Below are positions 1 to 11,589 of a stretch of DNA of 64,000 nt, piece by piece. The position numbers and the translations under genes are program-made. The notes below the pieces were generated by a model, which was given only the letters and a program-made list of their open reading frames with translations, was not told the DNA's origin and did not search any database. The first letter of the stretch is position 1. Every line of letters starts with the position of its first letter. Source of the DNA: Eupeodes corollae (Eukaryota > Arthropoda > Insecta > Diptera > Syrphidae); assembly GCF_945859685.1 (NCBI RefSeq), contig NC_079147.1:264730572-264794571 (forward strand). Direction: 5' to 3'.

Positions 1-667
1 AAAAATAACGTATTCAGTAGAAAGATATATTTTTAATATCAAATCTCTGTGTGAACTGAGCAGTAGCAAACCAAATAATATTTTAAGAAAGAATAAAATA
101 TCTATCTATCAATCTATTTTGTCAGCATAACTCAGTCAGTTCAATACTGTACCAGTATAGCTACTTCCTCACTTCAAAAGAAATAAAGACCTATGATGCC
201 ACAAGTGTTTTAAATCCTAATGGATGTTATGATAATTCCTTAATATAGTTTTAGAACTTCCTTTGCTTCATATACTGGAATTCTGCTAGTTAACTAAGCC
301 ATAAAGTTGTGTTAAGTAAATTTTAATTGTGAAATTTACATCTCTATTTCGTCAAAAAACGATACAAATTTTATTAAAGACAACATATAAAGTTTATAAT
401 TGGTACTTTATTTTCACTTATTTTCTTAAGATGTCAGTCATAGAAAGCAGCAAGAACAAGCTCAATACTGTTTCGTAAAAAGACCATATTTCTAATTTTT
501 GATATACTCGTACCTACCGATTTTATGTTTGAATATTTCAAAATATTTAACAAATATATATATTGGTTAAATATCACATTTCATTTGGTGCTGGCCTAAA
601 AATGAGTCATGTCATTTAGGCTATAGATCATCATCCAAAGTCACGGTTTTATATTCATAAGGCAATT
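1..667. other. AT-rich spacer
   Basis: No coding potential, RNA gene or recognisable transposon is visible in this stretch. It is simple AT-rich sequence leading into the SINE. Confidence 0.5.
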
Positions 668-968
668 ATTTTTTTTTTAATTGTGTGGCGTAACAATCCG
701 TTGTGAACCAGGGGCTACAACTCTCAACCATTCCTGTGTGCGAGTACTGTTGTCAGGAATGGAAGGGACGTACAATTTTAGGCCGAATCCGAACGGCTAA
801 TTTGAGAAAGCACTTTTTCATGACAAGAATTACTCTTGAAGGATTTGTCAATTCCTCGCAAGAGGCAGTACCAGCGCAAATTAATTTTTTTAAATTAAAG
901 TGGCACAGGCAGGGATTGAACCTAAGACCCCTTGCATGAACGACTGGACCATCATGCCACGGGAACTA
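668..968 (-). mobile_element. tRNA-derived SINE, long form
   Basis: Read on the minus strand, the head (968 down to about 898) matches the head of the copy at 17049-17232. It has a tRNA-like A box, a B box around gattgaacctaagacc (complement), and matching acceptor-type ends built on gtggca/tgccac. The body, 897 down to about 685, ends in the cgccacac-type 3' end and an A-rich tail near 668-680. It carries about 130 more bases of body than the second copy, so it may be nearer full length. No clear target duplication is visible. A functional tRNA is excluded because the head runs straight into a repeated body. Confidence 0.75.
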
Positions 969-2190
969 CAAATAAATTAATATTGTATATAAATAAAGAC
1001 TCTTTTTTAACTGTATCCTGCAGTTTTCTATAAAACATCACCATTTAAAGCCATATTTCTAAACATTGTAAGACAAAACCATAGAAAACTCAGTATTTTT
1101 TCATAAGCCCGTGATAAAAAGTCAACAAAAAACCCTGAGCAGTGTGGCATTGAGGTAAATGTCAAACACAATGCTTTCGTAATTCCAATAGAAAAACATT
1201 TTTCCTATGAATGTGCTGCAGAAAAATTAAAAAAACGTTTTCTTACTTGGAAAAAACCACTCATTGAGCTAACCTCAATGTTAGTTCACGTTTTTAAAAC
1301 ACCAAGGATGCCACAAGCCAATTATGTATACAGTTTCCACTTCATTTCCAATGGCATAGTCTTTACTTAAAACCTACACAAGTCTGCTACATCCCATCCG
1401 ACTCGACCCCCACTCCCACATTACCATTGTGTCTTTCGATTTAAATAAAATATCCTTCAATTGGGTAAATCATTCTTACCTACAATTGAGATCCTTTTTG
1501 TGTAACTATACAACTGTAACGCCTTTCTGCAAATAATACACATATAAGTACAAAGAAAGGCGAGTGATGACGATAACAACACAACAACGACAAGAAAGAA
1601 AAAGAGGAAGGATAAGGAAGAAAAAGAAGCCTTAAGGCTTGCTGCCAACACTATGGTAGAGAGCCACCCATCATTGTCGCTCGTCGCCGCTGCCACAGAC
1701 TCTTTTGGGATGAATCCTTCTTGTATAAATGTAATCCTCGTTTACACTAAATCTCGTCATCGACATGCATCAAGTTCACATCCTTCACAAAGTGGTAGAG
1801 TGATGCATTTAAGGAAAAACGTGCTCAAGACGTTTTCTGGTGAACTTTTATTCAAGTGGCTATATATATATAAAAAAAATACCATAGGAGTATATTATGT
1901 CCTGAACTGAAGCTCTTTTCTTTTTAACAGTTGTTATTTTTGTTGTTGTTTTCCTTTCATTCTATTATTTTTTCTTCATTTCCATTTTCGATTTCCGTTT
2001 CATTTGGGTTTTGGTGGTTTATTTTATTGAAATATAAATTTAGTTTTAAATCCTGTGAGAAAACAAATTCACCGAATCGAGGAGAATTCTTTTAAACTTA
2101 ATCAAGTGAAACCCAATAAAAATGTAAGTAGGTATATAAATAAGTAATAATTACTTTCTAAGTGTATTATCCTTATCCTTGTGCTGTTGG
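969..2190. other. spacer with GC-richer patches
   Basis: No gene recognised. The patches around 1380-1440 and 1560-1800 are clearly less AT-rich than the surroundings. A short TA run lies at 1861-1876. The short open frames here show no family signature. Confidence 0.35.
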
Positions 2191-2385
2191 GTCGCATATG
2201 GGGTTCCTATCAACATGATGGGTACAGGACCTTCTCATCATCATCAGCATCACTATAACAATAGGAGCGTGTTTCTTGAATAGATAAATGCTAACGTGGT
2301 ACCGCGTTACCCGCACCCTACACCGGCTCATCAGAGCTACTTGGAGCTGTTGATGGCCGGATTTCAGGGGCATTATCCTTTAGGG
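2191..2385 (+). other. candidate coding exon, uncertain
   Basis: The plus frame reads VAYGVPINMMGTG, a histidine-rich run, then a TAG at 2281-2283. In the same frame it continues as PRYPHPTPAHQSYLELLMAG and then GFQGHYPLG, ending at 2385 before a donor-like GTACGT. Base composition is much less AT-rich than the flanks and the residue mix looks like ordinary protein. The TAG could be the AG of a weak acceptor (tttcttgaatag), which would leave a short exon at 2284-2385. It could also mark a decayed exon. I do not recognise the protein. A minus-strand frame over the same bases looks like a shadow. Confidence 0.25.
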
Positions 2386-2390
2386 GTACG

Positions 2391-3424
2391 TTTTTTTGTT
2401 TTTCTTTTTTTTTAATCGCTGACAAGAGCGCACTTCGAAGGAGGATGCGAAGGATGTTGGTATACATTCAATGAAAAGGGAAGGTTTTATTTGTTGCTTG
2501 AACAAGCATTGTTGCATTATGATGCACATTATGATTTTTATGATTTAACTTTGAGCCCTTGTGTCACAGAAGGATGTTTCTCTTTGCCTTGCTTTGTATC
2601 ATTTTCCCTTTCAACTTGTCTACCCCCATCAGCCGTGATTTGACAAGTTTGTATATTGAAAGGACACTGTGAGAATTGGCCTTGACAATCATGCAAAGGT
2701 GTACTTCCAAGTGGCGGAACACTTATCGCATCGTCGTTGTCGTCGTTCGTAGTCGTTTACATTAGCACATTACGATGATGGCCATAATAGGATGTTCTTT
2801 TGCATAGCGCGAGGTATGAATTTTATTGTATATCTGTTTTCTTTGATGTTTTGTAAAGGACTTTACTATTTTTATGCTGTTCGTATTTGTTAAAGGTACT
2901 GCAAGAAATTTATGATGCCTGTGTATATTTTTGACATTGATGAAGTTCTTTAGTCGAATTATGCACCTCTGAAGGATCATCTGTATGTGTTTTTTGTTGG
3001 TGCAAGTGGTGGGATAAGTGACTTCAAAAGTTTTTTTTTAATATTTAAGATTAACTCATAGATATTTCAAAAGAGAACCAGACACATTAATGTGACTGGC
3101 AATCTTTAATAGTTTTTATGTACTCGTGTGTGACAAGGGTACTTACAATTTTCTGCTGGGTCTAAGGAAGAAGAGAGAGGCATATTTTCGTAACCAGATA
3201 TATTTTTTACTGTCTTGGAGGATTTTTTAAATAAATGAAGAAACCAAAATGAGACTTTGATGCAACTCACACTAACAACTTTTCACTTTTGCCATTCAAA
3301 ACTTGTACCTAGCATTTCTTGTAAAAAGAAAAATTGTTTTTTTAAAGATTCATTTATTTAAAAATATAAAATATCATAAGAATTTTAAATTAGTTGGAAC
3401 GCTAAAAGCATTCGACTTAAATTT
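2391..3424. other. spacer, no gene recognised
   Basis: The first 400 bases, to about 2780, are relatively GC-rich and unique within the window. They could be regulatory or part of a decayed transcript, but no reading frame stands out. The remainder is AT-rich. Confidence 0.35.
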
Positions 3425-4077
3425 TTGGAATTTTATGCTTTTCTAAGCAAGCACAAAGTAGATATAGGATAATTATCCGAAACTTGGCTCAATTCTAATG
3501 AAGAGACTTTCTTATACTGATTATATTTGTTATGGATTGAATAGAGATTAGAGAAGGGGTGGTGAAGTACTAATGTCTTACCTAGTAATTTACTGGAACT
3601 GATTAAAATACGGAATAGTTACAGTACCAGGTGGATAAGAGCAAGAAATAGTTTCTATTTTATTGAAATTAAAATTCTTAATGCCTTAATTAAAGAAGGC
3701 ATATCAAGTTTCAGAAATAAGTCCTGGAACCAAAAACTACTAGGAATGGACAAATCTAGCAAACCTTTTTGGAATATAGTAAGAGTGATGTCGAGCACTG
3801 AAATACACTGTCTGAAACATTTTGTAATAATCAATTGTTAGCTATCAGCCCTACAGGTAACATTTCTGTTGAATCTCTAGTTTCAAACTCAATTAATTTG
3901 ATTAACGCTAGTGCTACTAATAATTATATAGAACTAGTTACAACTGACGATATAAAAGGCATTTTGATTTCTTTGAAAATACAAAAATCAGTGGGTTTTG
4001 ACAAACTGATAAACGTGAGTTTAAAACATCTTCCCAGATCAGGATTAAGATTTTTACAATTATTGTTTAACTCAGGT
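3425..4077 (+). pseudogene. jockey-type LINE, 5' part (endonuclease end, start of RT)
   Basis: Around 3470-3500 the frame reads LSETWLNSNEE, the conserved endonuclease strand of jockey-type non-LTR elements. At 3690-3785 it reads SFRNKSWNQKL and KPFWNIVRVM, the linker before the reverse transcriptase. At 3835-4077 it reads ILISLKIQKSVGFDKL and SLKHLPRSGLRFLQLLFNS, the start of the RT fingers. The copy has many stops and deletions. It breaks at about 4077 and the matching continuation resumes at about 6190. The intervening 2.1 kb is an inserted LINE on the other strand. Confidence 0.8.
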
Positions 4078-4084
4078 TAAAAGT

Positions 4085-6187
4085 CTGTATTTTGTATTTA
4101 TTACATATTATTTAGTCTTGCACAGTAAGATACAATATCTTTTAAGGTAGTACAAGCTTCAGTTTACCAATTGGTTTACATGAAATGAATGAATACTAAA
4201 TTTTAAAAACTACTTTATACCATTTAATTAATGAAAAAGATATGATCAATGGACTTTGTTATAATACCTTATAAAAGACCTTTAAAAAAAAAAAACAAAA
4301 GTTAAAATCATCGCAATGCCTCAAAATACTGTCTAAGTCTTATTCTAAACCGAGATGTGCAGACTATCATCCTTATAGTTTGAGGTAGGGAATTCCACAA
4401 CTGCGTGAACGAAAAATTGACGGTTTGAAACAAGATAGGAGTAGCGTATTGGTGTCAGATCGCTACTTCGATTAGAGCGTGGAAAAAGGATTATGTTGTA
4501 AAGGTACGGGAGTTGTTGTGTTTGCATGACATTGTGGAGCATTATTAAGGTCCTAAACGAGAAAAGAAAAACCATATATTGATCTTGCATATGAGGAAAT
4601 GTAAACATATTTCCGTAGCCCAAAAATATATCTTGTCACACTATTATAGACAACATTAAGTTTCCTTTTGTGCTTGGAATCGCTATTACTAAATAGTTCA
4701 CACCCAAAAATAAAAGCAAAATAAGCAGTGACTTACCAAGTATCATTCTTGTTATCATTGAGTAATATTGGAGAAAAGCAAGATGTTTCTGTAGGGTCAT
4801 TTGAAATGATTTAAACAAAGTTCGTTTGATCGCGACCAGAGCAGTATCTTATTAAGATCTTCGTTTATCTCCCAAATACCATTTTCTACCAACCCCAGTG
4901 AACAACTGTATCTAAGCTCTACATAATCGGCATACATATGTATGGATGAGTTAAAGCTTAGAGACGGGAGTTCATTAACATACATGGTAAAAAGTAATGG
5001 GCCCAAAATAGACCCTTGGGGAACACCTCGTGTTAGCGGAAGAAAATTTGAAGTTTGTCTGTTAGCAACTATTGTTTGGTGTCTAGAACTAAGATATGAG
5101 AAAAAAAGTCCCACTGATGATGACGTACATTGAAACTCATCCCTTAATTTGATGTATAAATTACGGTTATTAACAGTGTCAAAGGCTTTGGAAAATCCAA
5201 AAGAGTGAGAAAAGACACAAAATTCTTATCTACACTTTCTCTAATTTTCTCCACCACATTTATAAGGGCAGTAGTTCAAACCGGATTGATTGGGACATAG
5301 CATGTCGTTACGTTTTAGATATTGCCGCATTTGCGTGTTCATAATTTTTTCAAAAACTTTGGATAAATATGGCAATATGGCTATTGACCGATACTCATTT
5401 CGGGTTTTTGGAACAGGAACAATTTTAACACGTTTCCAGACGGTAGGAAAAACCCCGCAGTCAAGAGAATAGTGTTGAAAAGACGTGTTATGTATCTCAA
5501 TGTAATCGGTAGAGTTGCCTTCACAAACAACGGATGGATTTCGTCTAATGCTATTGAGTTTGATTTAATAGATAAACAGGTTTTTAGAACAACTTCATCA
5601 TCAATTGGTTTCTAAATGTCCAAAAAAGTCTGCGCTATCATTTAACTCAAATGATGATAGGGATATGAAACTGGTATTCAACTCATCACAATCAATGATA
5701 TTAGAAAGATTGTTAATGTGCTTGCCAACACCAATTTCTTGTAAATTTTTCCAAAGTATATGACCGGCTAATGAAGGGTTGAGTCGAGGAGCATAGAAAC
5801 GTCTCTTAGCTTCCCTAATCTCAAGAACAACTTTATTTCTTAAGTCAGTGTAGAACTTATGAAGTTCGTCGAGTCTAAAACGTTTCCAAACTTTGTAAGC
5901 TAGATTGCGTTTATTTATTAAAACTTTAATTTTGTTGTTGAACCAAGAAAGGTCATTGCATTTAAAGGTTTTTGTTTTGTAGGGAACATGAATATTGAAA
6001 AGGGAGCTTATGTTTCCTTCAATAAAAGAAACTTGGTCGTCGACAGACTCCATAAAGAAAACTCGAGACCATTCAACAGATCTTAAGTCATTTTCTAGTT
6101 GGTTATAATTAATGCTTTTTAAGTCTCTATAGCAATAACTGCTGCTTAAAACAAGAGGTTCGCACTGGTAAGTTAAGTGCAACTCTC
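4085..6187 (-). pseudogene. 5'-truncated jockey/CR1-like LINE inserted in another LINE
   Basis: On the minus strand the order is collinear. From 6182 to 5601 lies an open 193-codon linker with LSWFNNKIKVLINKRNLAY. From 5600 to 5115 the RT region continues in shifting frames, with YRSIAILPYLSKVFEKIM and FSKAFDTVNN. From 5114 to 4797 comes GVPQGSILGPLLFTMYVNEL, followed by a damaged catalytic box reading YADYVEL where YADDVQL is expected. From 4818 to 4345 lies the C-terminal thumb, with a LGKSLLI block. The endonuclease is missing, which is usual for 5'-truncated insertions. The 3' end is probably near 4085, where the complement carries AATAAA. Possible eroded target duplications are ctcaggtt at 4071-4078 and ttcagctt at about 6193-6200. 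Confidence 0.85.
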
Positions 6188-6189
6188 TT

Positions 6190-6680
6190 GTCTTCAGCTT
6201 CGGTATTTTCCAAGAAAATGGAAAGTTGTTAAAGTTATTCTATTTAAAGTTATTATATTTTAAAACCTAGAAAAATTTCAACTATGCCGGTTAACTACCG
6301 ACCAATAAGTTTACTAAGCTCCTTAAGCAAGTGCTTTGAAAAAATAATAACAAAAAATTATAATTGACCGATATAATATCTCATACCCCGAATAATTTGG
6401 TTTTTACTGTTTATCAAGTCCATTGTATTACAAACCATATCAAGAGATATTTGTATTAGAAAAAGTACAGGTATGATATTGCTTGACGTAGAAAAGGTAT
6501 TTGATTCTGTTTGGCATTACGGACTTGTTCATAAGATGTTTGTTCTTAATTAATCAAGAAAATGTATATTGTCTGTGAACAATTTTCTATCTAATATGTT
6601 TACTTGTATGGCAAGTGTTCATTATGGTTCTATTGTGTTATTCCAGAAGAGTACTACCCATAGAACCGTTCTTTGTTTTA
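6190..6680 (+). pseudogene. jockey-type LINE, 3' continuation
   Basis: This resumes the element broken at 4077. It reads RYFPRKWKVVKVI, then MPVNYRPISLLSSLSKCFEK, and then GMILLDVEKVFDSVWHYGL, which carries the first catalytic aspartate region of the RT (LDxxKAFD). The order and spacing fit directly onto the end of the 3425-4077 piece. Frame shifts and stops are frequent. Identity fades after 6680. Confidence 0.8.
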
Positions 6681-7685
6681 AAGTTAAAACTAAATTAAAT
6701 TAATCATACAATTACAGTAGTTATTTTTCTGCACAAGCGCTTATATTGTTTCAATAATATTTAATGATCAAAATGTCAAAAATACTTAATATTTTTTCAA
6801 AATTTGATGTATCGAAAATGCGTCGTTATTTTTTTACGAAATTGAAATTAATTACGGATAACCTCTGCATACTAATAATATTTTATTAAATTTTCAAGTC
6901 GTATGTTTTATTTTTTAAGTAAAGTAAGTGTGCAATTTTTAACAAAAGCTCTTAGAGAGAAGGATTTCGATACTGTTTGTTGAATGTAAAATTCTAACGA
7001 AATTAACAACACATATTTCTATTGTATTTTTTTTTGTAAGAAAGTCAAAAACAATTAGATTGGGAATTAAACACTGTTAATCATTAGTTTTGAAGGTGAT
7101 AATATCTCAATAAGTGTAAGAATATTTGTTTAAGAAATGTAGGCTGTAAACTGATATTAATAATGGACAAAATTTGGGAATCTACGTTTTCACCTTTTCT
7201 ATAATAGTAATCTCTATATTAGATATTCGACCTATACCCCAAAATTTAACCGGGAAAAAGTTAAAAAGAAGACATTTAAGATTTTGTGAAATAAATTTTA
7301 AGGCTAAAAAAAAAAACAAAAGGTAACTTTTCATGTGTCGAATAATTATGAATTTGTTTGCTGACCCAAGAAAGCCTAGTGAAGTAATCAGAACAAAATC
7401 TGTATAAAAGGTTTTTCAATTGGCGCGAATAGATTTTAGCGCTCTTTTACAAGTGTCGATTTATTATGAATTTGCTTTTAACCCAAGATAGCCTGGTAAA
7501 GTAATCGCAAAAAACTACACATAAAGATAATGACATTTTCCGAGAGATTTACATTTTTTTAAAAGTAAAAGATGCTTGTACCTATAAATCATCTTAAAAT
7601 TGTTGATATTTCAAAGGTGAAACAGACTTTTTGGAAGAAATTCTACACGACTACCGACGTTGCAAATGTTCAGCTAACTTCAATT
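6681..7685. other. AT-rich spacer
   Basis: No gene is visible. It contains a pair of related direct repeats at 7335-7528, listed separately. Confidence 0.4.
7335..7528. repeat. two-copy direct repeat, 118-base period
   Basis: The block starting gtgtcgaataattatgaatt at 7335 recurs at 7453 as gtgtcgatttattatgaatt. The similarity continues through the shared elements acccaag, agcct and agtaatc over about 75 bases. The function is unknown; it is most likely a local tandem duplication inside an old element. Confidence 0.6.
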
Positions 7686-7930
7686 GTTGTATGAGCTGAA
7701 CTTAATATGGATGTAGGCGTAGATCCAAACGCAAAATACGCCTTAATGTGCGGTAAGACAATTATAATTCCTGAGAACTACGAGTAATGGACACATTCGA
7801 GCGAAACGATGAAGAATTTAACGTACATATTTGGGGCATTTGACGTATAAAAACATTATTTTCTAAAAATATTCACACGTTGCAGGTCACACTTTTGGAA
7901 CTGCATCGAGAAACTCCATTCAAATATTAC
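7686..7930 (-). pseudogene. mariner-family transposase fragment
   Basis: The stretch 7690-7830 (gagctgaacttaatatggat, then taggcgtagatccaaacgca) matches position by position the block 43475-43610 inside the minus-strand mariner at 42072-43800. It corresponds to the helix-turn-helix to catalytic-domain linker. Only this small piece remains, with no intact frame or termini. Confidence 0.6.
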
Positions 7931-9365
7931 GAGACCACAATTTAAAATAAACCAAACTTATTCTTTTTTTGAATATACCTGTATTCAAAATAAGTGAATA
8001 GATGTCTTGTTTTATTTTTAGGCTCTACGAACTGCTCATAACCATAAACTTACAGCTATATGAATTTGAAAGTTAAAAAGTTCAAGAATTAATGAATTTT
8101 AAACACCGCCGCCATCGTCATCACCACCACTATCCCAGCCAGAAGCAGGCGGTCTGCTGATGGTTTCCCAAAGGATTTGCATCTTGTTTCATTTCTATTT
8201 GGTGCTTCAAAACATAAAAATCCGCAAGAAAATAGTATGCAATATGCACTGCATTGCATTACACTTAATGTGATGAGATTGAAACTACGCGAAGGAAAGT
8301 GGTTATCTGCTTTTTGTTTGTTTTTATTTCTCCGTATTATTTTTTTGAACAAACAACATTTTTGAATGTGAAAATATTCAAGGTGCTGAATTTTTTTAAA
8401 AACAAGAAATGAAAAATAAAAATTCAAGTAGAATACAAAACAAAATTAAAACGTGCAAAAATACGAGGCTTTTTATTATTAAAGATTTTTTTAACTTTGT
8501 ATGCATTCAGTTAAATTTTGAATATTCATTTTAAGTTAAGTCTTTAACCTAACCAACCATCAACGAACTGAAACGCGCAATGGAACAACTTTCTCGAATT
8601 GCATGGGCCACGGACTGGTGGGCTGAGTATGTCCGTGCAATCAATCATAAAATTTGGAAAAATAAGTTTCAAGGAGATCAGTGTTAAAAAACCAGAAGCT
8701 CAAGAGTGGTTTAATGTTCGACTTTTAAAGAGGATAACCATTATGGTGGGTTTGAGAATTTTGGAAAGTTTTTCGAAGGGTATGAGTTTAATATTCTTAA
8801 TTGATATCAGAACAAATAAAATCAGTGTTTACATCAGGAATTTTGTTTTTAAATTTGAAGCCTAACTTTCCAATTAAACAATAGAGAAATGTTAGTAAAG
8901 TTATATCAAAATTGTGTGATGAGTGGTTAAGAGCCGAAGCACTTAGACACAAAAGGGTATGTTCCTTAAAATTCAATATGAATTCCAAACTTAAGTATTA
9001 TATTTCCTTGTTGAAATTGAAGATTTATTCAAACACTTTTCAATGTATTTAAAATTACCCTCAATATGTTTTTATTTTAATGATACGCAAATACTTGTCA
9101 TAAAAATAAAATAAAATCAAAGAAATTGAGTTATCTTCGACATTGTTCATATCAAACAATTCTGCATGTCATTTTCTTTTCTTTATTTTTAAGTGAGAGT
9201 GAAAGTGTAAGTGAGAGTACCTACTTTAGTCGTGGCACAAATTGAACAGTAGCGTTTTGTTGGAAAATGAATAATCGTGATCCATTTATCCTTGCGTTGA
9301 CAAATAATGCCATTGACAGAAATATGTATATAAGTTTGAGTGATTATCCATAAAATAAATATAAC
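7931..9365. other. spacer, no gene recognised
   Basis: A short GC-rich trinucleotide-like patch (cgccgccatcgtcatcacca) lies near 8105. Open frames at 8089-8427 (minus) and 8599-8865 (plus) have no recognisable family and look like chance frames. Confidence 0.35.
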
Positions 9366-9605
9366 AATGTCACACTTTTGAATAGGGTTGCCAGAAGGCC
9401 AATTTGTTAGTAATTTTGCAGTTTTTTAACTTCACATATAAAGTTATTGTAATCAGTCCGATTTGTCGAACTGAAAATTTTGACATTTCTGGAAGTAATT
9501 TTATACATTCTTTTTCACTTAATGATGGGTTATACGGGTTGATGTTTCCGAAGAAGAGTTTCAGAATTTTTCTACTTTTCGGTAATTTTTTCGGTAATAA
9601 GATCA
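9366..9605 (-). repeat. tail fragment of the minisatellite-core element
   Basis: It contains aacttcacatataaagttat, then gtccgatttgtcgaactg and aaattttgacatttctgg. These correspond to the tail end of the same dispersed element at 14381 and 41866. Only about 200 bases of the tail are kept. The fragment abuts and truncates the mariner transposase at about 9606. Confidence 0.55.
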
Positions 9606-10400
9606 TTGCTTCACGTGCTGTTTGGCATGTGGCACCGTCTTGTTGAAATCACATGTCATGCAAGTAATGCTCTTAAAAAAAAGTTGGATATCATCTCACG
9701 GTAGCGCTTATCATTCACAGTTTCTTTACGATTTGCATCATCTTTGAAGGAGTACTGTCCAATGATGCAACCAGCCCATAAACCACACCAAACTGTAACT
9801 TTTTCGCGATGCATTGGTAGCTCTTGCAATGCTTCTGGCTGATATTTACTCTAAAATCGATTATTCTGATTATTTACGTACCCATTAACCCAAAAATGAG
9901 CTTCGTCGGTAGACACAAGTTTTTGGTAAAAAAGTGTATCTTCGGCCAGAGCCCATTCACCAAAAATTGTACGTTGCAGTAGGTCGTTCGGCATCGATCC
10001 TTGCACTAGCTATATTTTAAAAGGCGTGTGATGCCTTTTTAAATCCTTACGCGACGAATAGATAATATTGATGGTCATCATTAACACTCTCCGATAGCGA
10101 TAATTTATTGATTTCACACTCCACGTAAGCGTGTTGGTGGTTTATTGTCCAAAAATGTCCAAATAGCCGCTTTAGTGGGTCGATTAAAACGACCATGAAA
10201 TGGAAGAATCGCGCTAACAGAGCACTTATTTTGATAATAAAATTCAATAATTTGCAAGAGTTGTTTGTTTGTAAGACGATTCATGGTTAAATTATAGACC
10301 AAACTAAAGATGTTTGACAGTAAAACAAAACACGAAACGTGCGTCAACTGTTTAAACCAGTGTTGCCAAAAATATAATAAATACAAAATCACACTTCATA
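9606..10400 (-). pseudogene. mariner-type (IS630/Tc1/mariner) transposase remnant
   Basis: The minus strand reads MNRLTNKQLLQIIEFYYQNK near 10283 down to 10224, the N-terminal DNA-binding domain, then PFHGRFNRPTKAA and NKPPTRLR. Further down, in other frames, come pieces of the catalytic domain, ending with FQQDGATCHTARE, which holds the second catalytic aspartate. The last third of the protein is missing, because the sequence changes to the dispersed element tail at 9605. Several stops and frame shifts make it inactive. It is the same subfamily as the copy at 39076-39905. Confidence 0.85.
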
Positions 10401-10649
10401 TCAAGGTTATCTGAATCAAGGAACGTTCAGAACTTTGTTGAGCTAACGAAAAAGTTTTAAAAATTACATATAGATCAGCAGTGTAGCTATGTGCATATTC
10501 CGAAAGGAGTTTGGTGAATAGTTGAAGAATGCGCTTCGAATTGGTATTCTACTCACGGATAGATACACCAAAAGTATTCCTTTCTGAACCATTCGGTGTG
10601 AAAGATTCTATCTGCTATAATTTCATCTATTAATTCAGCATGCAGTGTT
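10401..10649. other. short spacer
   Basis: Nothing recognised between the mariner 5' end and the LINE remnant. Confidence 0.35.
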
Positions 10650-11435
10650 TACTTTTTTATATTTGGAGGAACTGATTTCGATTTGGAGAGAATTGCATTT
10701 CCATTAAGAGATATTGTCGGGCACATCTTATATCGGAAGTAATTTTGAGCATTATTGATCCCATGTTGTCCAGCCCAGATGCGGAGCGCGTAGGAATTGG
10801 TTCCACTATTTTGAAAAAAGGATGTATTGTGTTAAAAGTGTCCTTACTCATGTATTTAATAGCCCTTCTTTTTGGTTACTCTTCAAATGACAGGCTTCCA
10901 TATTTGTCGATTTGGGGACACATATTGCAGTTCTAAAGCACTTTTTAAGAGCTGTGTGAATGTTTGAAGCGTTCTTTTTAGTGCTCATTTCAATAATGTG
11001 GAATCATATCCGTTCACATGTAAATTAAGACTTCTTTTACTCATAAAGAATAATATAATATTTAGATTTTTCTTAGGTACACCTCATCATTTTTGAAGTT
11101 GCTCGATTACTGGAGTTGTGATGATTATATCGAATGTTTTTTTTAAGATGACTTTGCTTAGTTTTTGACAAGTTGTTTTCAAGTTTCTTCCCTAGTAGCT
11201 CCAAGAGAAATTCCTCTGTTAAGCGTGTTGTCCAGTACAATCATTTTTCTCTAGCAATTAACTTATTCGTCTCGCAATAATTTTTTTCAAAAGTGTTGGA
11301 GAAAACGGGAAGAAGAAAAATTGGTCACTATTCATTAAAGTCAGGGATATTTCTTGCAACTTTAGAAATTGGTTTGGGTTTTGCTTTTTTCCAGTCATGT
11401 GGAAAATCCCAGTCGATAAAATACCATTAAACAAT
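10650..11435 (-). pseudogene. non-LTR reverse transcriptase remnant
   Basis: From 11435 down the minus strand reads FPHDWKKAKPKPI, then, across frames, PVFSNTFEK and IIARRIS. This is the RT block normally reading YRPISLLP...KIFEK. A second piece at 10851-10745 reads PTRSASGLDNMGSIMLK, the fingers region that should lie upstream rather than downstream. The order is therefore scrambled or two elements are involved. The first block is convincing; the second is weaker. Confidence 0.5.
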
Positions 11436-11589
11436 GGACCTTTTCTTGTTCTGAGGCCAGTATCGCTTAGTTAAACATTCTTGTATGGCTACTTCCTTTT
11501 TTTCCATTTTCAAAGTCATTTCAAGTCTACCAATCCAATATCTGTTATGAGATAGAACCTCAAAAATAATTGTGTGCATAAAATAATAA

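Noticed and set aside
2173..2373. Minus-strand 66-codon frame
   Set aside because: It overlaps the plus-strand exon candidate, and its residue mix is less protein-like.
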